A stretch of DNA of 17,640 nt from AP-16 sp036395835 (GCA_036395835.1 DASWCW010000005.1:1-17640); one strand, 5' to 3'. Shown: positions 7,146 through 14,738, numbered from the stretch's first letter. Made by a program: numbers and translations. Notes: a model not told the origin generated them from the letters alone.

Positions 7146-7161
7146 TTCACTATTGAGTGAA
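7146..7161. promoter_or_regulatory. TTCACT-N4-AGTGAA palindrome, candidate operator
   Basis: A perfect 6-bp inverted repeat with an ATTG centre lies in the 385-bp gap between the divergent hdeA-like and flavoprotein genes, about 120 bp upstream of the former and 250 bp upstream of the latter. Its size fits a dimeric repressor or activator site. No regulator gene is adjacent. Confidence 0.35.
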
Positions 7162-7278
7162 TGTCGCGCAAGAGGCGGCGACCGAACATTCCGCTGTCAC
7201 GTCGAAGGCGATTTCGTCGTGCCGCTGCTGATCCGCTGGAAACTCTGGAAGGGCGCGTTCGAATGAGCCGCCGATCCG

Positions 7279-7300
7279 GCGCAACCTTCGCCGGTTGCGC
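7279..7300 (+). repeat. Hairpin in the long leader of the flavoprotein gene
   Basis: GCGCAACC and GGTTGCGC form a perfect 8-bp stem around a 6-nt TTCGCC loop, 113 bp upstream of the flavoprotein start. No T-run follows. It could be an RNA structure in the 5' leader or a protein-binding site. Apart from this and the 7146-7161 palindrome, I see nothing else in 7028-7412. Confidence 0.4.
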
Positions 7301-7412
7301 TGGTTGGGTGTCTGCAAGGCGTCAGGCCGGAATAGGTTTGATTGGTCTTCGCCAAAATCGATGCTGCGCCCGCCCGATGGACCGGCGCCCTGAAAGGAGA
7401 CGGAGAGTGCCA

Positions 7413-8787
7413 ATGCCGGACACTCACTACGAAATCCTGATCATCGGTGCCGGGCAGGCCGGCCCAGGCTTGGCGGTTGCCCTTGCGAAGCGCGGCAAGC
7501 ATGTCGCGCTCGCCGAGCGCAAGGATATCGGGGGGTCGTGCGTCAACTTCGGCTGCACGCCGACCAAGGCGGCGATCGCCTCGGCGCGCGTCGCGCATCT
7601 TGCCCGCAGGGCCGGCGAGTTCGGACTGCGCATTCCAACCGTCGAGGTCGACTTCGCGGCGGTGCTTGAACGAGCCAAATCCATCGTCGTGAAATCGCGC
7701 ACTGGGCTGCAGCAATGGCTGGAGGGTACCGAGAATCTGAACCTGCTCAAAGCCCACGCTCGATTTGAAGGCAAGGACGGCGATCGTTTCCGGGTCAGCG
7801 TCGGCGGGCAGCGCGTGACGGCGGCTCAGGTGGTGCTCGATACGGGCACGCGCAGTGTCATCCCGCCGATCGAGGGTCTCGACAAGGTCGACTACATCCA
7901 CGCCGGGAATTGGCTCGACACGCCCGAGTTGCCCGACCGGCTCGCGGTGATCGGCGCCGGCTATATCGGGTTGGAGATGGCGCAGTTCTATCAACGCCTC
8001 GGCAGCCGCGTCATCGTTATCGAAGGTGCCGGGCAGGTCGCCGGCAACGAAGATCCGGAAATCGCCGCCGCCCTCCAGCAGCTTCTCGAGAACGAGGGAG
8101 TCGAGTTCAGGCTCAACACGCAGGTCACCCGCATCGAGGGCCGGACCGGAAAGCTACGGCTCATCCTGAACGGCGCCGGGTCGGCCGCGGTCGAAGCGAC
8201 CGACGTCTTCGTCGCAACGGGGCGGCGCGCCAATACCGACGATCTCGGGCTCGAGACGATCGGCGTCGCGACCTCGAAGCGCGGCATCGTAACGGCGGAC
8301 GAGCGGCTTTCGACCAACGTGAAGGGCGTCTGGGTCGCGGGCGATATCCGCGGCGGCCCGATGTTCACGCATACCGCCTGGGACGACTACCCGGATCCTC
8401 GAATCGCAGATCGCCGGCGATGGCTCGAAAACGCTGGACCGGGTGATCCCCTATGCGGTGTTCACCGATCCCGAGCTGGGTCGCGTCGGCATGACCGAGC
8501 GCGAGGCGCGCGCCGCCGGGCACGCGGTCAGAATTGGCCGCTTCGAGCTGCGTCGGAACGGCAAGGCGGTCGAGGTCGGCGAGACCGCCGGGTTCATCAA
8601 GGTGGTCGCCGACGAGCGCAGCCAAAGGCTGCTGGGCGCCGCCGTGCTGGCGAACGAGGGCGCGGAACTCGTCCACATCTACATCGATCTCATGAACGCG
8701 CGCGCCCCCTATCCCGTGATCCGGGATGCCGTCTACATCCATCCCACCCTGGCCGAGGCGGTCCAGAGCGCGGTCGCGACGCTTTGA
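7413..8787 (+). pseudogene. Mercuric reductase/Lpd-like FAD-NAD(P) oxidoreductase with a frameshift
   Basis: The start is ATG 7413 (GGAG 7 nt upstream). The frame gives an FAD Rossmann motif IIGAGQAG (9-16), the redox pair GGSCVNFGCTPTK (Cys43, Cys48), a second NAD(P) motif VIGAGYIGLEMAQ near 178 and ATGRRANTDDLGLE. At codon 326 (TAC CCG, C-run 8390-8392) one extra C throws it into an Arg-rich nonsense frame ending at 8825. Dropping that C restores the rest to 8787: a dimerisation domain with VIPYAVFTDPELGRVGMTE and the C-terminal active-site segment YIHPTLAEA with its catalytic His. The repaired protein would be 457 aa, normal for the class I disulfide oxidoreductase family. It lacks the C-terminal Cys pair of true MerA, so mercury reduction is doubtful. 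The shift may be real decay or a base-calling error. Confidence 0.88.
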
Positions 8788-8814
8788 TGACCCGATCCGC
8801 GACACGCACCCTGG

Positions 8815-9315
8815 CTAGCGCTTGATGGAGACGGAGACTTTCGCGAACAGCTCGTCGGACGCATTGGCGACCTGCTCGACGATGAACTTCAATTCCTTGG
8901 CGTCGATCAGACGCGAAGGAGTGTCGATCCGCACGAACAAGTCTCCGTCCTTGTCGAGGCCGATCTTCACGTAATCGTACTGATGGTTTGCGGACGCCAG
9001 ATTGTCCAAAAATTGCGCCGTTTTCTGTATCGCGGATTTCTTCGCCAGGATCGCAAACGTCACGACGATATCCGAGCCGACCGAAGCGATGACGTGTATC
9101 TTTCCAATGTTCTTGCGCTGGAGATCGACCGACCACGTATTCCGGGGATGCGTGTTATAGGCGAGGCCGGTTTCCTTCAGCAGTTGGGCCAGCTTCGTGG
9201 CGCTGGCCGCGGTGCCGGGATCGGTCTCCTGCGCGTGCGACGTCGGCGATCCCAGACAGATCGAGCACGCGACCGATAACCCGATCAGCCAGCGCAACCT
9301 ACAGCTCAGACCCAC
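8815..9315 (-). CDS. Exported protein of unknown function, possibly YbjN-like fold
   Basis: The 166-aa protein has an N-terminal signal peptide (LRWLIGLSVACSICLGSP, then SHAQE, cleavage near 28). The mature part alternates predicted strands and helices: LAQLLKETGLAYNTH, then KIHVIASVGSDIVVTFAILA, a helix around TAQFLDNLASANHQYDYVKI and DLFVRIDTPSRLIDAKELK. The order resembles the YbjN / type III chaperone-like fold, but the similarity is judged by eye and is weak. No catalytic motif is seen. It converges on the flavoprotein gene (27-bp gap). It is codirectional with, and downstream of, the Gfo/Idh/MocA gene, from which a 119-bp gap separates it. Confidence 0.6.
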   Translation of the reverse strand: MGLSCRLRWLIGLSVACSICLGSPTSHAQETDPGTAASATKLAQLLKETGLAYNTHPRNTWSVDLQRKNIGKIHVIASVGSDIVVTFAILAKKSAIQKTAQFLDNLASANHQYDYVKIGLDKDGDLFVRIDTPSRLIDAKELKFIVEQVANASDELFAKVSVSIKR

Positions 9316-9434
9316 GGCCGCCCCCTGTCTCGAGTGTCGAGTTTCATTCGTAGCGCATTCCTAGACTGTCCGCCGTTGCACGGTCAATCGAGCTCCGGCA
9401 AAGCGCCGGATCCGATCCCATGGCGCGATCCGGC

Positions 9435-10604
9435 CTACAGCGCGATCCGGCGCCCTTCCTCAGCCGACCAATAGCCGGCGTAGACGAGCTTCGTGGTTTC
9501 ATAGGCCAAGAGCAGATCGGCGCGGGGCGCGCGTCCGAGCGTCACGCATTCCATGAAATCCTGGATTTCCTGCAAATAGCCCCGCGTCCACTCCTCCTCG
9601 AGGCAGATGAATTGCCAGCCGGTCTTGCGATCGATCTTCTCAGTGATGTAGACGCCCTCGAGCTTCTCCTCGTCGGTCAAATAGCTCATCATGTGATTGT
9701 TGGGCGTGATGTTCGCCAGCAGCGCGCCCCCGCTGGTATAGGTCTCGACCAGGTTGCGCACCCCGCCCAGAATCATGTCGCCGGAGAAGATCGTGCCTTT
9801 GGTGCCGTCCGAGAAGGTGAGCGTCAGCGTGCCCCAATCTTCCACGTCCACGGGATCGGCCTTGATGAAGCGGCGCTCCTGCGGCGCGAGGCTGGCCGCG
9901 ACATTGCCGAGGTCCGCGGTCACGCTCGATACCGCAATCCGCTCGCCGCGCGAGCGCGCCTCCACCTGCTTGAGATAGAGCACCGTCGAGAGCGGATGAC
10001 ATCCCATGCGGATGAGCGACCCGCCGCCCGTCATCGACCATTGCGCGGCGTGGGGCGCATGCGATCCGCTGTGACTCTCGTCGGCTTTCATGAACAGGAT
10101 CTTGTCCCTCGTGGCCTGGAGGATCTCGACGGTCTTCGCCACCGCCGGCGCGTAGATCCAGTCTTCCGCATAGAGGAACAGCCGGCCGCTCGCGCTGACG
10201 GCCGCGCAGGTTTTTTCCATCTCCTCGAGCACGCGCGCGTACATGCCCGCTTTCGGCACGTGCTTGCCGATCGGAGTCCTGTCGCCGTCGCGTCCGAAAT
10301 ACCCCGTGAAGGGCTTTTCGCAGATGACGTGCTTTCCCGCCTGCACGGCCTCGACGATCATGGTCGCGTGCAACGCCGGCGGCGTGCAGATGTCGACGAC
10401 ATCGATCTCGTCATCGGCGAGCAGGGCGCGAAAATCGCGATAGGTCGTGCGGATGCGATGTTTGTTGGCGAAATCGGCGACATGGTCGCCGCGCGCGGCG
10501 ATCGCCGTCACCTCCGCGGCGACCCCGTAGACTCGGGCGTAGGCGTGCATGTGCAATTCGGCCGCAAAGCCGCAGCCGACCAAGCCTATCCGCACGTTTG
10601 CCAT
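9435..10604 (-). CDS. Gfo/Idh/MocA family NAD(P)-dependent oxidoreductase
   Basis: The 389-aa protein has an N-terminal Rossmann fold with RIGLVGCGFAAELH, TPPALHATMIVEAVQAGKHV and the conserved ICEKPFTG (Glu96-Lys97-Pro98). The C-terminal substrate domain has GGGSLIRMGCHPLS, where His203 is the usual catalytic His. The aspartate normally found four residues before it (GGxxxDxGxH) is Arg199 here, so substrate handling may differ from standard sugar dehydrogenases. Members oxidise or reduce sugars, inositols and related alcohols; the substrate cannot be named. Start ATG 10604 has a strong AAAGGAG 6 nt upstream. No sugar transporter or catabolic partner lies next to it. Confidence 0.92.
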   Translation of the reverse strand: MANVRIGLVGCGFAAELHMHAYARVYGVAAEVTAIAARGDHVADFANKHRIRTTYRDFRALLADDEIDVVDICTPPALHATMIVEAVQAGKHVICEKPFTGYFGRDGDRTPIGKHVPKAGMYARVLEEMEKTCAAVSASGRLFLYAEDWIYAPAVAKTVEILQATRDKILFMKADESHSGSHAPHAAQWSMTGGGSLIRMGCHPLSTVLYLKQVEARSRGERIAVSSVTADLGNVAASLAPQERRFIKADPVDVEDWGTLTLTFSDGTKGTIFSGDMILGGVRNLVETYTSGGALLANITPNNHMMSYLTDEEKLEGVYITEKIDRKTGWQFICLEEEWTRGYLQEIQDFMECVTLGRAPRADLLLAYETTKLVYAGYWSAEEGRRIAL

Positions 10605-10695
10605 TGCGCGCTCCTTTCCGGGGAGCGCATCTTACCGCGTGCGGCCTGGCGCGACAGCGCTTCACGCCGCGGCAAAGCCGTCGGCCGCAAGCGCT

Positions 10696-10740
10696 GATGC
10701 TTCGAGGCTCGGCGCTATGCGCCGAGCGCTTCAGGATGAT
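10696..10740. repeat. REP-like palindromic repeat
   Basis: A 9-bp perfect stem GCTCGGCGC (10707-10715) / GCGCCGAGC (10719-10727) with a TAT loop is flanked by partly complementary arms beginning GATGCTTCGAG and ending TTCAGGATGAT. This layout resembles the abundant CTTCGAG...TCAGGATGA palindromes seen between genes in Bradyrhizobium and relatives (from memory). It sits between divergent genes, close to the start of the next CDS. Confidence 0.6.
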
Positions 10741-10750
10741 GGGTGCAAAC

Positions 10751-11041
10751 ATGATCGAGGTCCGGCGCACCGCAGACGGCGATCCGCTCGTCTTCGAGGT
10801 CGTCGTGCGCCAAGGCAAGGGCGAGACGCGCCATCAGGTCACGATGTCGCGGGCGACCTGCGCGCGACTGACGGAAGGCAAACATGCGCCGGAACGCCTG
10901 GTCGAGGCGGCGTTCCGGTTCCTGCTCGATCGCGAGCCCAAGGAATCCATCCTCGGACCCTTCGACGTGACCATCATCTCGCGGTATTTCCCGGAATTCG
11001 ACCGCGAGCTGCCGAGCTATCTGTCCCGGCTCTCCGGTTGA
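10751..11041 (+). CDS. Conserved-looking small protein of unknown function
   Basis: A 96-aa soluble protein starting IEVRRTADGDPLVFEVVVRQ, with no signal peptide, transmembrane helix or cysteine cluster. Residues 6-33 look like beta strands (ending ETRHQVTMSR), followed by a helical part around ERLVEAAFRFLLDREPKESI and a tail DVTIISRYFPEFDRELPSYL. Codon use and composition fit a real gene. ATG 10751 is chosen at the start of the regular protein; ATGs at 10736 and 10739 are in frame but lie within the REP-like repeat or at its edge, and none has a good Shine-Dalgarno. I do not recognise the family and assign no function. Confidence 0.7.
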   Translation: MIEVRRTADGDPLVFEVVVRQGKGETRHQVTMSRATCARLTEGKHAPERLVEAAFRFLLDREPKESILGPFDVTIISRYFPEFDRELPSYLSRLSG

Positions 11042-11174
11042 TGCCGGATACGTGAGGGGAGCGTTCCGCAATTCGGCGGGTCATTCGTTCCGCCTCATCC
11101 CGGTTCAACACGGCCGGCATTCGCGCTAGGATTGCTCCCGCTCTGGCCGTAATCCCGAACCGAAGGTGTCTGCG

Positions 11175-12188
11175 ATGCTCAAGGTCGCCATCGCGTGCCA
11201 AGGCGGCGGCAGCCATGCGGCGTTCGCCGCCGGCGTGTTGCGCGCCCTGTTGGGCCCGAATTTGCGCAGCAAGTTCGATCTGGTCGCGCTCAGCGGCACG
11301 TCGGGCGGGGCGATGTGCGCCGCCCTGGCATGGGCGGGGTTGGTCATGGGCAACCACGACGGCGCCATCGATCGCCTCACTCGGTTCTGGCGCGATCTCG
11401 AGGTGCACGACTTCCTCGACGCCGCCGCGAATTTCTGGAGCGTGTTTCTGGCGCGCATGCCGGTCGCGCTCGAGATCAGCCCGTACGCCTATGAGCCGGT
11501 CGCCGCGGCCAGGATGAAAGAGCTGTTGTCCCGGCATCTGGCGATCGAAGCGCTTCCGGCGGATCCGAGACGGCGCGCTCGGCCGAAGCTCTTCATCGGC
11601 GCCACCGATATCGGCAGCGGCGAGCGCACGATCTTCGAAGGCGAGACCCTGACCTACGACGATCTGATCGCCTCGGCCGCGATCCCGCCGCTCTATCGCG
11701 CCGTCCATGCGCACGGCCGCCGGTTCTGGGATGGACTCTTCACGACCAACCCTCCGGTCCGGGAGTTCACGGATCTGCCGAAGCCGGAGCGGCCGGATGA
11801 AATCTGGGTCGTGCAGATCAATCCGCAGTGCCGCGCCGGCGAGCCGCGAACCATCCGGGCGATCGCCGACCGGCGCAACGAGCTCTCGGGCAATCTTTCG
11901 CTCGCCCAGGAGCTCTACTTCATCGACAAGATCAACCAGCTGCTCAAACAGCATGCGTCGCTCGAGCACCCCTACAAGTCGATTTGCATCCGCGTCGTCG
12001 AATTGGGCATCCCGGATCTGGATTATCCCTCGAAGCTCGATCGCACCAGCGCGTTCATCGAGCGGCTGATGCGCAACGGCGAGGAACGGGCCGAGTGGTT
12101 CTTCCAGAAGCGATCGCTGTGGCCGCGCAAGGGGACCGTTCCGGCTGCGGCGGCGTTTCCCGCGCGGGCCGCATCGGCCCAGCCCTGA
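11175..12188 (+). CDS. Patatin-like phospholipase
   Basis: The 337-aa protein has the patatin signature in order: an oxyanion-hole glycine run in IACQGGGSHAAFAAG (6-20), the nucleophile elbow GTSGG with Ser43, and the catalytic Asp186 in FWDGLFTTNPP. This Ser-Asp dyad is the full catalytic set, so the enzyme is expected to be an active acyl hydrolase on phospholipids or other esters. ATG 11175 is preferred over GTG 11166 because GAAGG lies 8 nt upstream. There is no signal peptide, so it should be cytoplasmic or membrane-associated. The C-terminal tail (about 318-337) is Ala/Pro-rich and probably disordered. The alpha/beta hydrolase gene starts 28 nt downstream, probably in the same transcript. 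Confidence 0.93.
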   Translation: MLKVAIACQGGGSHAAFAAGVLRALLGPNLRSKFDLVALSGTSGGAMCAALAWAGLVMGNHDGAIDRLTRFWRDLEVHDFLDAAANFWSVFLARMPVALEISPYAYEPVAAARMKELLSRHLAIEALPADPRRRARPKLFIGATDIGSGERTIFEGETLTYDDLIASAAIPPLYRAVHAHGRRFWDGLFTTNPPVREFTDLPKPERPDEIWVVQINPQCRAGEPRTIRAIADRRNELSGNLSLAQELYFIDKINQLLKQHASLEHPYKSICIRVVELGIPDLDYPSKLDRTSAFIERLMRNGEERAEWFFQKRSLWPRKGTVPAAAAFPARAASAQP

Positions 12189-12216
12189 TGCTTCCGGGCT
12201 GACCGCGCTGCACGAA

Positions 12217-12900
12217 ATGACGGAACCGCTTCGAATCGAGATCGCGCCCGGGGAGAGCGTGAGCGGCTGCGTCTATCCGGCCGCCGCGGAAAATCCCGCG
12301 GGAGTCTCGCTCATGCTCGCGCACGGCGCCGGCCAGACCAGCGCGTTCCTGGTGCGCTTCGCGATCGGGCTTTCGGCCCGCGGCATCGATGCGGTCACGT
12401 TCAATTTCGCTTACACGGAGCACGGCCGCCGCGTTCCCGATCCGAACTCGAAGCTGGAAGCTTGCTGCCGCGCCGCGATCGAGACCGTGCGCCATCACGG
12501 GAAATTTTGCCGCAACAAGCTCGCGATCGGCGGAAAATCCATGGGCGGACGCATCGCATCGCAGGTCGCAGCGGCTGGCGCCGAAGACGTGGCCGCGCTG
12601 GTGTTTCTCGGCTATCCGCTGCATCCGCCGGGCAGGCCGGCGCAGCTGCGCGCGAGCCACCTGACGAACATCAGGGCGCCCATGCTGTTCGTGCAAGGCT
12701 CGTGCGACGCATTCGGCGCTCCCGACGAGCTGCATCCGATCCTCGCGAAGCTCGAGGCGCCCGCCGAACTCCATGTCGTCGAGGGCGGGGACCATTCCTT
12801 CAAAGTGCCGAAGCGGGCGGGGGTCCCACAGCAAGACGTGTACGACATGATCCTCGACCGGATCGAACGTTGGCTGCGCAAGACGCTAGGCGGGCGGTAG
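12217..12900 (+). CDS. Alpha/beta hydrolase of KANL3/Tex30 (dienelactone-hydrolase-like) type
   Basis: The 227-aa single-domain hydrolase has LMLAHGAGQ near 33-40 (oxyanion hole), the nucleophile elbow IGGKSMGGR with Ser108, the acid in VQGSCDAFG (Asp164) and the catalytic His193 in EGGDHSF. The order, spacing and small size match the KANL3/Tex30 group of alpha/beta hydrolases. Its natural substrate is not known. It has no signal peptide. ATG 12217 has no obvious Shine-Dalgarno, which suggests translation depends on the patatin gene ending 28 nt upstream. The pair may form a small lipid or ester hydrolysis unit, which is inference. Confidence 0.9.
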   Translation: MTEPLRIEIAPGESVSGCVYPAAAENPAGVSLMLAHGAGQTSAFLVRFAIGLSARGIDAVTFNFAYTEHGRRVPDPNSKLEACCRAAIETVRHHGKFCRNKLAIGGKSMGGRIASQVAAAGAEDVAALVFLGYPLHPPGRPAQLRASHLTNIRAPMLFVQGSCDAFGAPDELHPILAKLEAPAELHVVEGGDHSFKVPKRAGVPQQDVYDMILDRIERWLRKTLGGR

Positions 12901-12901
12901 G

Positions 12902-12934
12902 GTGGGCAAAAGGCGCGGAACGCGCCGTGCCCAC
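12902..12934. repeat. Hairpin repeat GTGGGCA...TGCCCAC
   Basis: A 7-bp outer stem GTGGGCA (12902-12908) / TGCCCAC (12928-12934) encloses a 6-bp inner stem GGCGCG / CGCGCC around a GAA loop, starting directly after the hydrolase stop. It resembles a palindrome scattered through Bradyrhizobium-type genomes (from memory). There is no T-run, so termination is uncertain. The next 35 bp hold several ATCAGA/GATCA-like short repeats. Confidence 0.6.
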
Positions 12935-12976
12935 GCCAGGAATCAGACATGAGGGATCAGAGATCAAAGATCGGAA

Positions 12977-13261
12977 TCAATTTGACGATTTCGTCGTCCG
13001 CTTCGCGGCGGGTGCGGTGCTGCGCGCCCTGGCCCAGCCGATGGCGCCGGCGCTGGTCCGCCCACGATCCGCGCGCAGAAAATCCTCCCGCATGCTGCAC
13101 AGCTCTTGGAAGGTATAGATCTCGTCCTGCGCCACTTCCCGGAACGGCGCACGCCCGGTGCAGACCGGATCGTTCTCGGTCCCGGTCTCCACTGCGGACG
13201 CCGCCGTGATTGCGGACATAACAAGGGTCACGGCAATGGCGGTCTGGAGACGTAGGTGCAT
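12977..13261 (-). CDS. Small exported protein of unknown function
   Basis: A 94-aa protein starting at ATG 13261, which has GGAG 8 nt upstream; longer in-frame starts would put a Gly/Ala-rich leader in front of the signal peptide. Residues 1-24 form a clear signal sequence (HLRLQTAIAVTLVMSAITAA). The mature part has two cysteines (VCTGRAPF and FQELCSMRED) that could form a disulfide in the periplasm, and a basic, Ala/Ser-rich tail. No family is recognised. It is convergent with the hydrolase gene and divergent from the binding-protein gene. Confidence 0.6.
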   Translation of the reverse strand: MHLRLQTAIAVTLVMSAITAASAVETGTENDPVCTGRAPFREVAQDEIYTFQELCSMREDFLRADRGRTSAGAIGWARARSTAPAAKRTTKSSN

Positions 13262-13320
13262 GACGGCGGCTCCAGCACCAGAACCTAAAGCCGCGCCGTT
13301 CGGTTCCATGCCGGCCACTC

Positions 13321-13348
13321 TTGGCCTAGTGTGCTTGGCCTAGTGTGC
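13321..13348 (+). repeat. Perfect tandem duplication of a 14-bp unit
   Basis: TTGGCCTAGTGTGC occurs twice in immediate succession, 29 bp before the binding-protein start and in the divergent promoter region. It may duplicate a regulator half-site or part of a promoter, or be a replication slip. Confidence 0.55.
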
Positions 13349-13376
13349 AAAGGCGCTCATTCGGGGCGGAGGAAGC

Positions 13377-14648
13377 ATGCGGAATCGTTCCGAGGCGATG
13401 CTGCGGCAGCTCGGAATCGCCGCTGCGGTCGCCGCGGCGATGTTCGCCGTCCTGGCGGGCGCGGCCAGCGCCGCCGAGCCGCTGAAGATCGGCTTCGGCA
13501 TGGCGCTCACCGGCGGGCTCGCCGGCACCGGCAAGGCGGCGCTGCTGGCGACGAAAATGTGGGCCGAGGAGGTCAATTCCAGGGGCGGCGTCTTGGGCCG
13601 CGACGTCGAGCTCGTCTATTACGACGATCAGAGCAACCCCTCGACGGTGCCCGGCATCTACGCCAAGCTCCTCGAGGTCGACAAGGTCGACCTCGTCGCC
13701 TCCGGCTATGCCACCAACATGATCGCTCCCGCGATGCCGATCATGATGGAACGCGGCTTGGTGTTCATCGGGCTGTTCGGCCTCGCGATCAACGACCAGT
13801 TCGGTTACGATCGCTATTTCGCCATCGTGCCGGGCGGGGATGACCCGCGGCTGATCTATTCCGCAGGCTTCTTCAATGTCGCCATGACGATGGAGCCGAA
13901 GCCCGCCACCGCGGCGATCGTGGGCGCGGACGCTGAATATGCGCAGATCGCCACCGACGGCGCGCGCGAGAATGCGCGCAAGCGCGGGCTGAGCATCGTG
14001 TACGATCGCAAATATCCGCCCGCGACCGTCGACTTCGTGCCGATCGTGCGCGCGATCCAGGCGACAAATCCCGACATCGTCTACATCGCCTCCTATCCGC
14101 CGGACACGGTCGGCATGGTGCGCGCGGTGAACGAGGTCGCGCTGAAACCCAGGATGCTCGGCGGCGGCATGATCGGCCTGCAATATGCCGCCATCAAGCA
14201 GCAGCTCGGGTCGCTGCTCAACGGCATCACCTCGTTCGACGTCTATGTCCCCGAGCCGACCATGCGGTTTCCGGGCATCGAGGAGTTTCTGCGCAACTAT
14301 CAGAGCCGGGCGCGCGCCGAAGGCACCGACCAGCTCGGTTTCTATACGCCGCCCTATGCCTATGCGCGCATGCAGGTGCTCGCCCAGGCGATCGAGGCGA
14401 CAAAGAGCCTCGACCAGAAAAAGCTCGCGGAACATCTGCACGAGGCGACGTTCGAGACGCTGGTCGGAACGGTGAAATTCGGCCCGACCGGCGAGCAGGC
14501 GGTGCCCCGGATCCTATTCGTACAATATCAGGGCATCGCCGGCAGCGATCTCGAGCAGTTCAACCAGCCCGGCAAGCAGGTGATCGTCAGCCCGCCGGCG
14601 TTCGTTTCGGGAAAATTCTTGTATCCGTACGCGTATCTCAAGCGCTGA
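13377..14648 (+). CDS. ABC transporter substrate-binding protein, branched-chain amino acid (LivJ) type
   Basis: The 423-aa periplasmic binding protein has a signal peptide over residues 1-33 (LGIAAAVAAAMFAVLAG, then ASAAE). The type I fold begins at LKIGFGMALTGGLAGTGKAA, followed by LGRDVELVYYDDQSNPST, then KVDLVASGYATNMI. These are the hallmarks of the Leu/Ile/Val-binding family, which in Hyphomicrobiales also binds amides, urea and aromatic acids. GGAGGA (13368-13373) is only 3 nt from ATG 13377; ATG 13398 is an alternative. No LivHMGF permease or ATPase gene lies in the window, so the ligand cannot be inferred from context, and it must work with a transporter encoded elsewhere. Confidence 0.93.
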   Translation: MRNRSEAMLRQLGIAAAVAAAMFAVLAGAASAAEPLKIGFGMALTGGLAGTGKAALLATKMWAEEVNSRGGVLGRDVELVYYDDQSNPSTVPGIYAKLLEVDKVDLVASGYATNMIAPAMPIMMERGLVFIGLFGLAINDQFGYDRYFAIVPGGDDPRLIYSAGFFNVAMTMEPKPATAAIVGADAEYAQIATDGARENARKRGLSIVYDRKYPPATVDFVPIVRAIQATNPDIVYIASYPPDTVGMVRAVNEVALKPRMLGGGMIGLQYAAIKQQLGSLLNGITSFDVYVPEPTMRFPGIEEFLRNYQSRARAEGTDQLGFYTPPYAYARMQVLAQAIEATKSLDQKKLAEHLHEATFETLVGTVKFGPTGEQAVPRILFVQYQGIAGSDLEQFNQPGKQVIVSPPAFVSGKFLYPYAYLKR

Positions 14649-14655
14649 GCGCGCC

Positions 14656-14738
14656 GGGAGCCAGAAATCAGAAACCAGCCGGCATCAGGACTCACAGCAG
14701 ATATCGTCATCCGACTTCTGACTTCCGTTTCCTGACAT
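14656..14738. repeat. TCAGA-rich convergent intergenic segment
   Basis: The segment between the binding-protein stop and the DUF6134 stop holds short imperfect repeats such as AGAAATCAGAAACCAG and, in inverted sense, TTCTGACTTCCGTTTCCTGA. It can form an imperfect stem but has no T-run. Similar ATCAGA-type repeats occur at about 12941-12970. Confidence 0.45.

Noticed and set aside
8285..8315. Second GTAAC-N17-CGA match to the SigF-type promoter
   Set aside because: It lies inside the flavoprotein coding sequence and the -10 part is CGAC rather than CGAA; treated as chance.
7413..8787. Annotation as mercuric reductase (merA)
   Set aside because: No N-terminal metal-binding domain, no C-terminal Cys pair and no merR or merT neighbours; only the wider disulfide oxidoreductase family is supported.
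9423..9451. GCGCGATCCGGC repeated with a 17-bp period
   Set aside because: One copy covers the last codons of the oxidoreductase and the repeat is short and of biased composition; likely chance or slippage, with no sign of function.
9420..10697. 425-codon plus-strand open frame
   Set aside because: It is the antisense shadow of the Gfo/Idh/MocA oxidoreductase, whose motifs and Shine-Dalgarno are clear.
13326..14441. 371-codon minus-strand open frame
   Set aside because: It is antisense to the LivJ-type binding protein and is a His/Asp/Arg-rich shadow with no motif.
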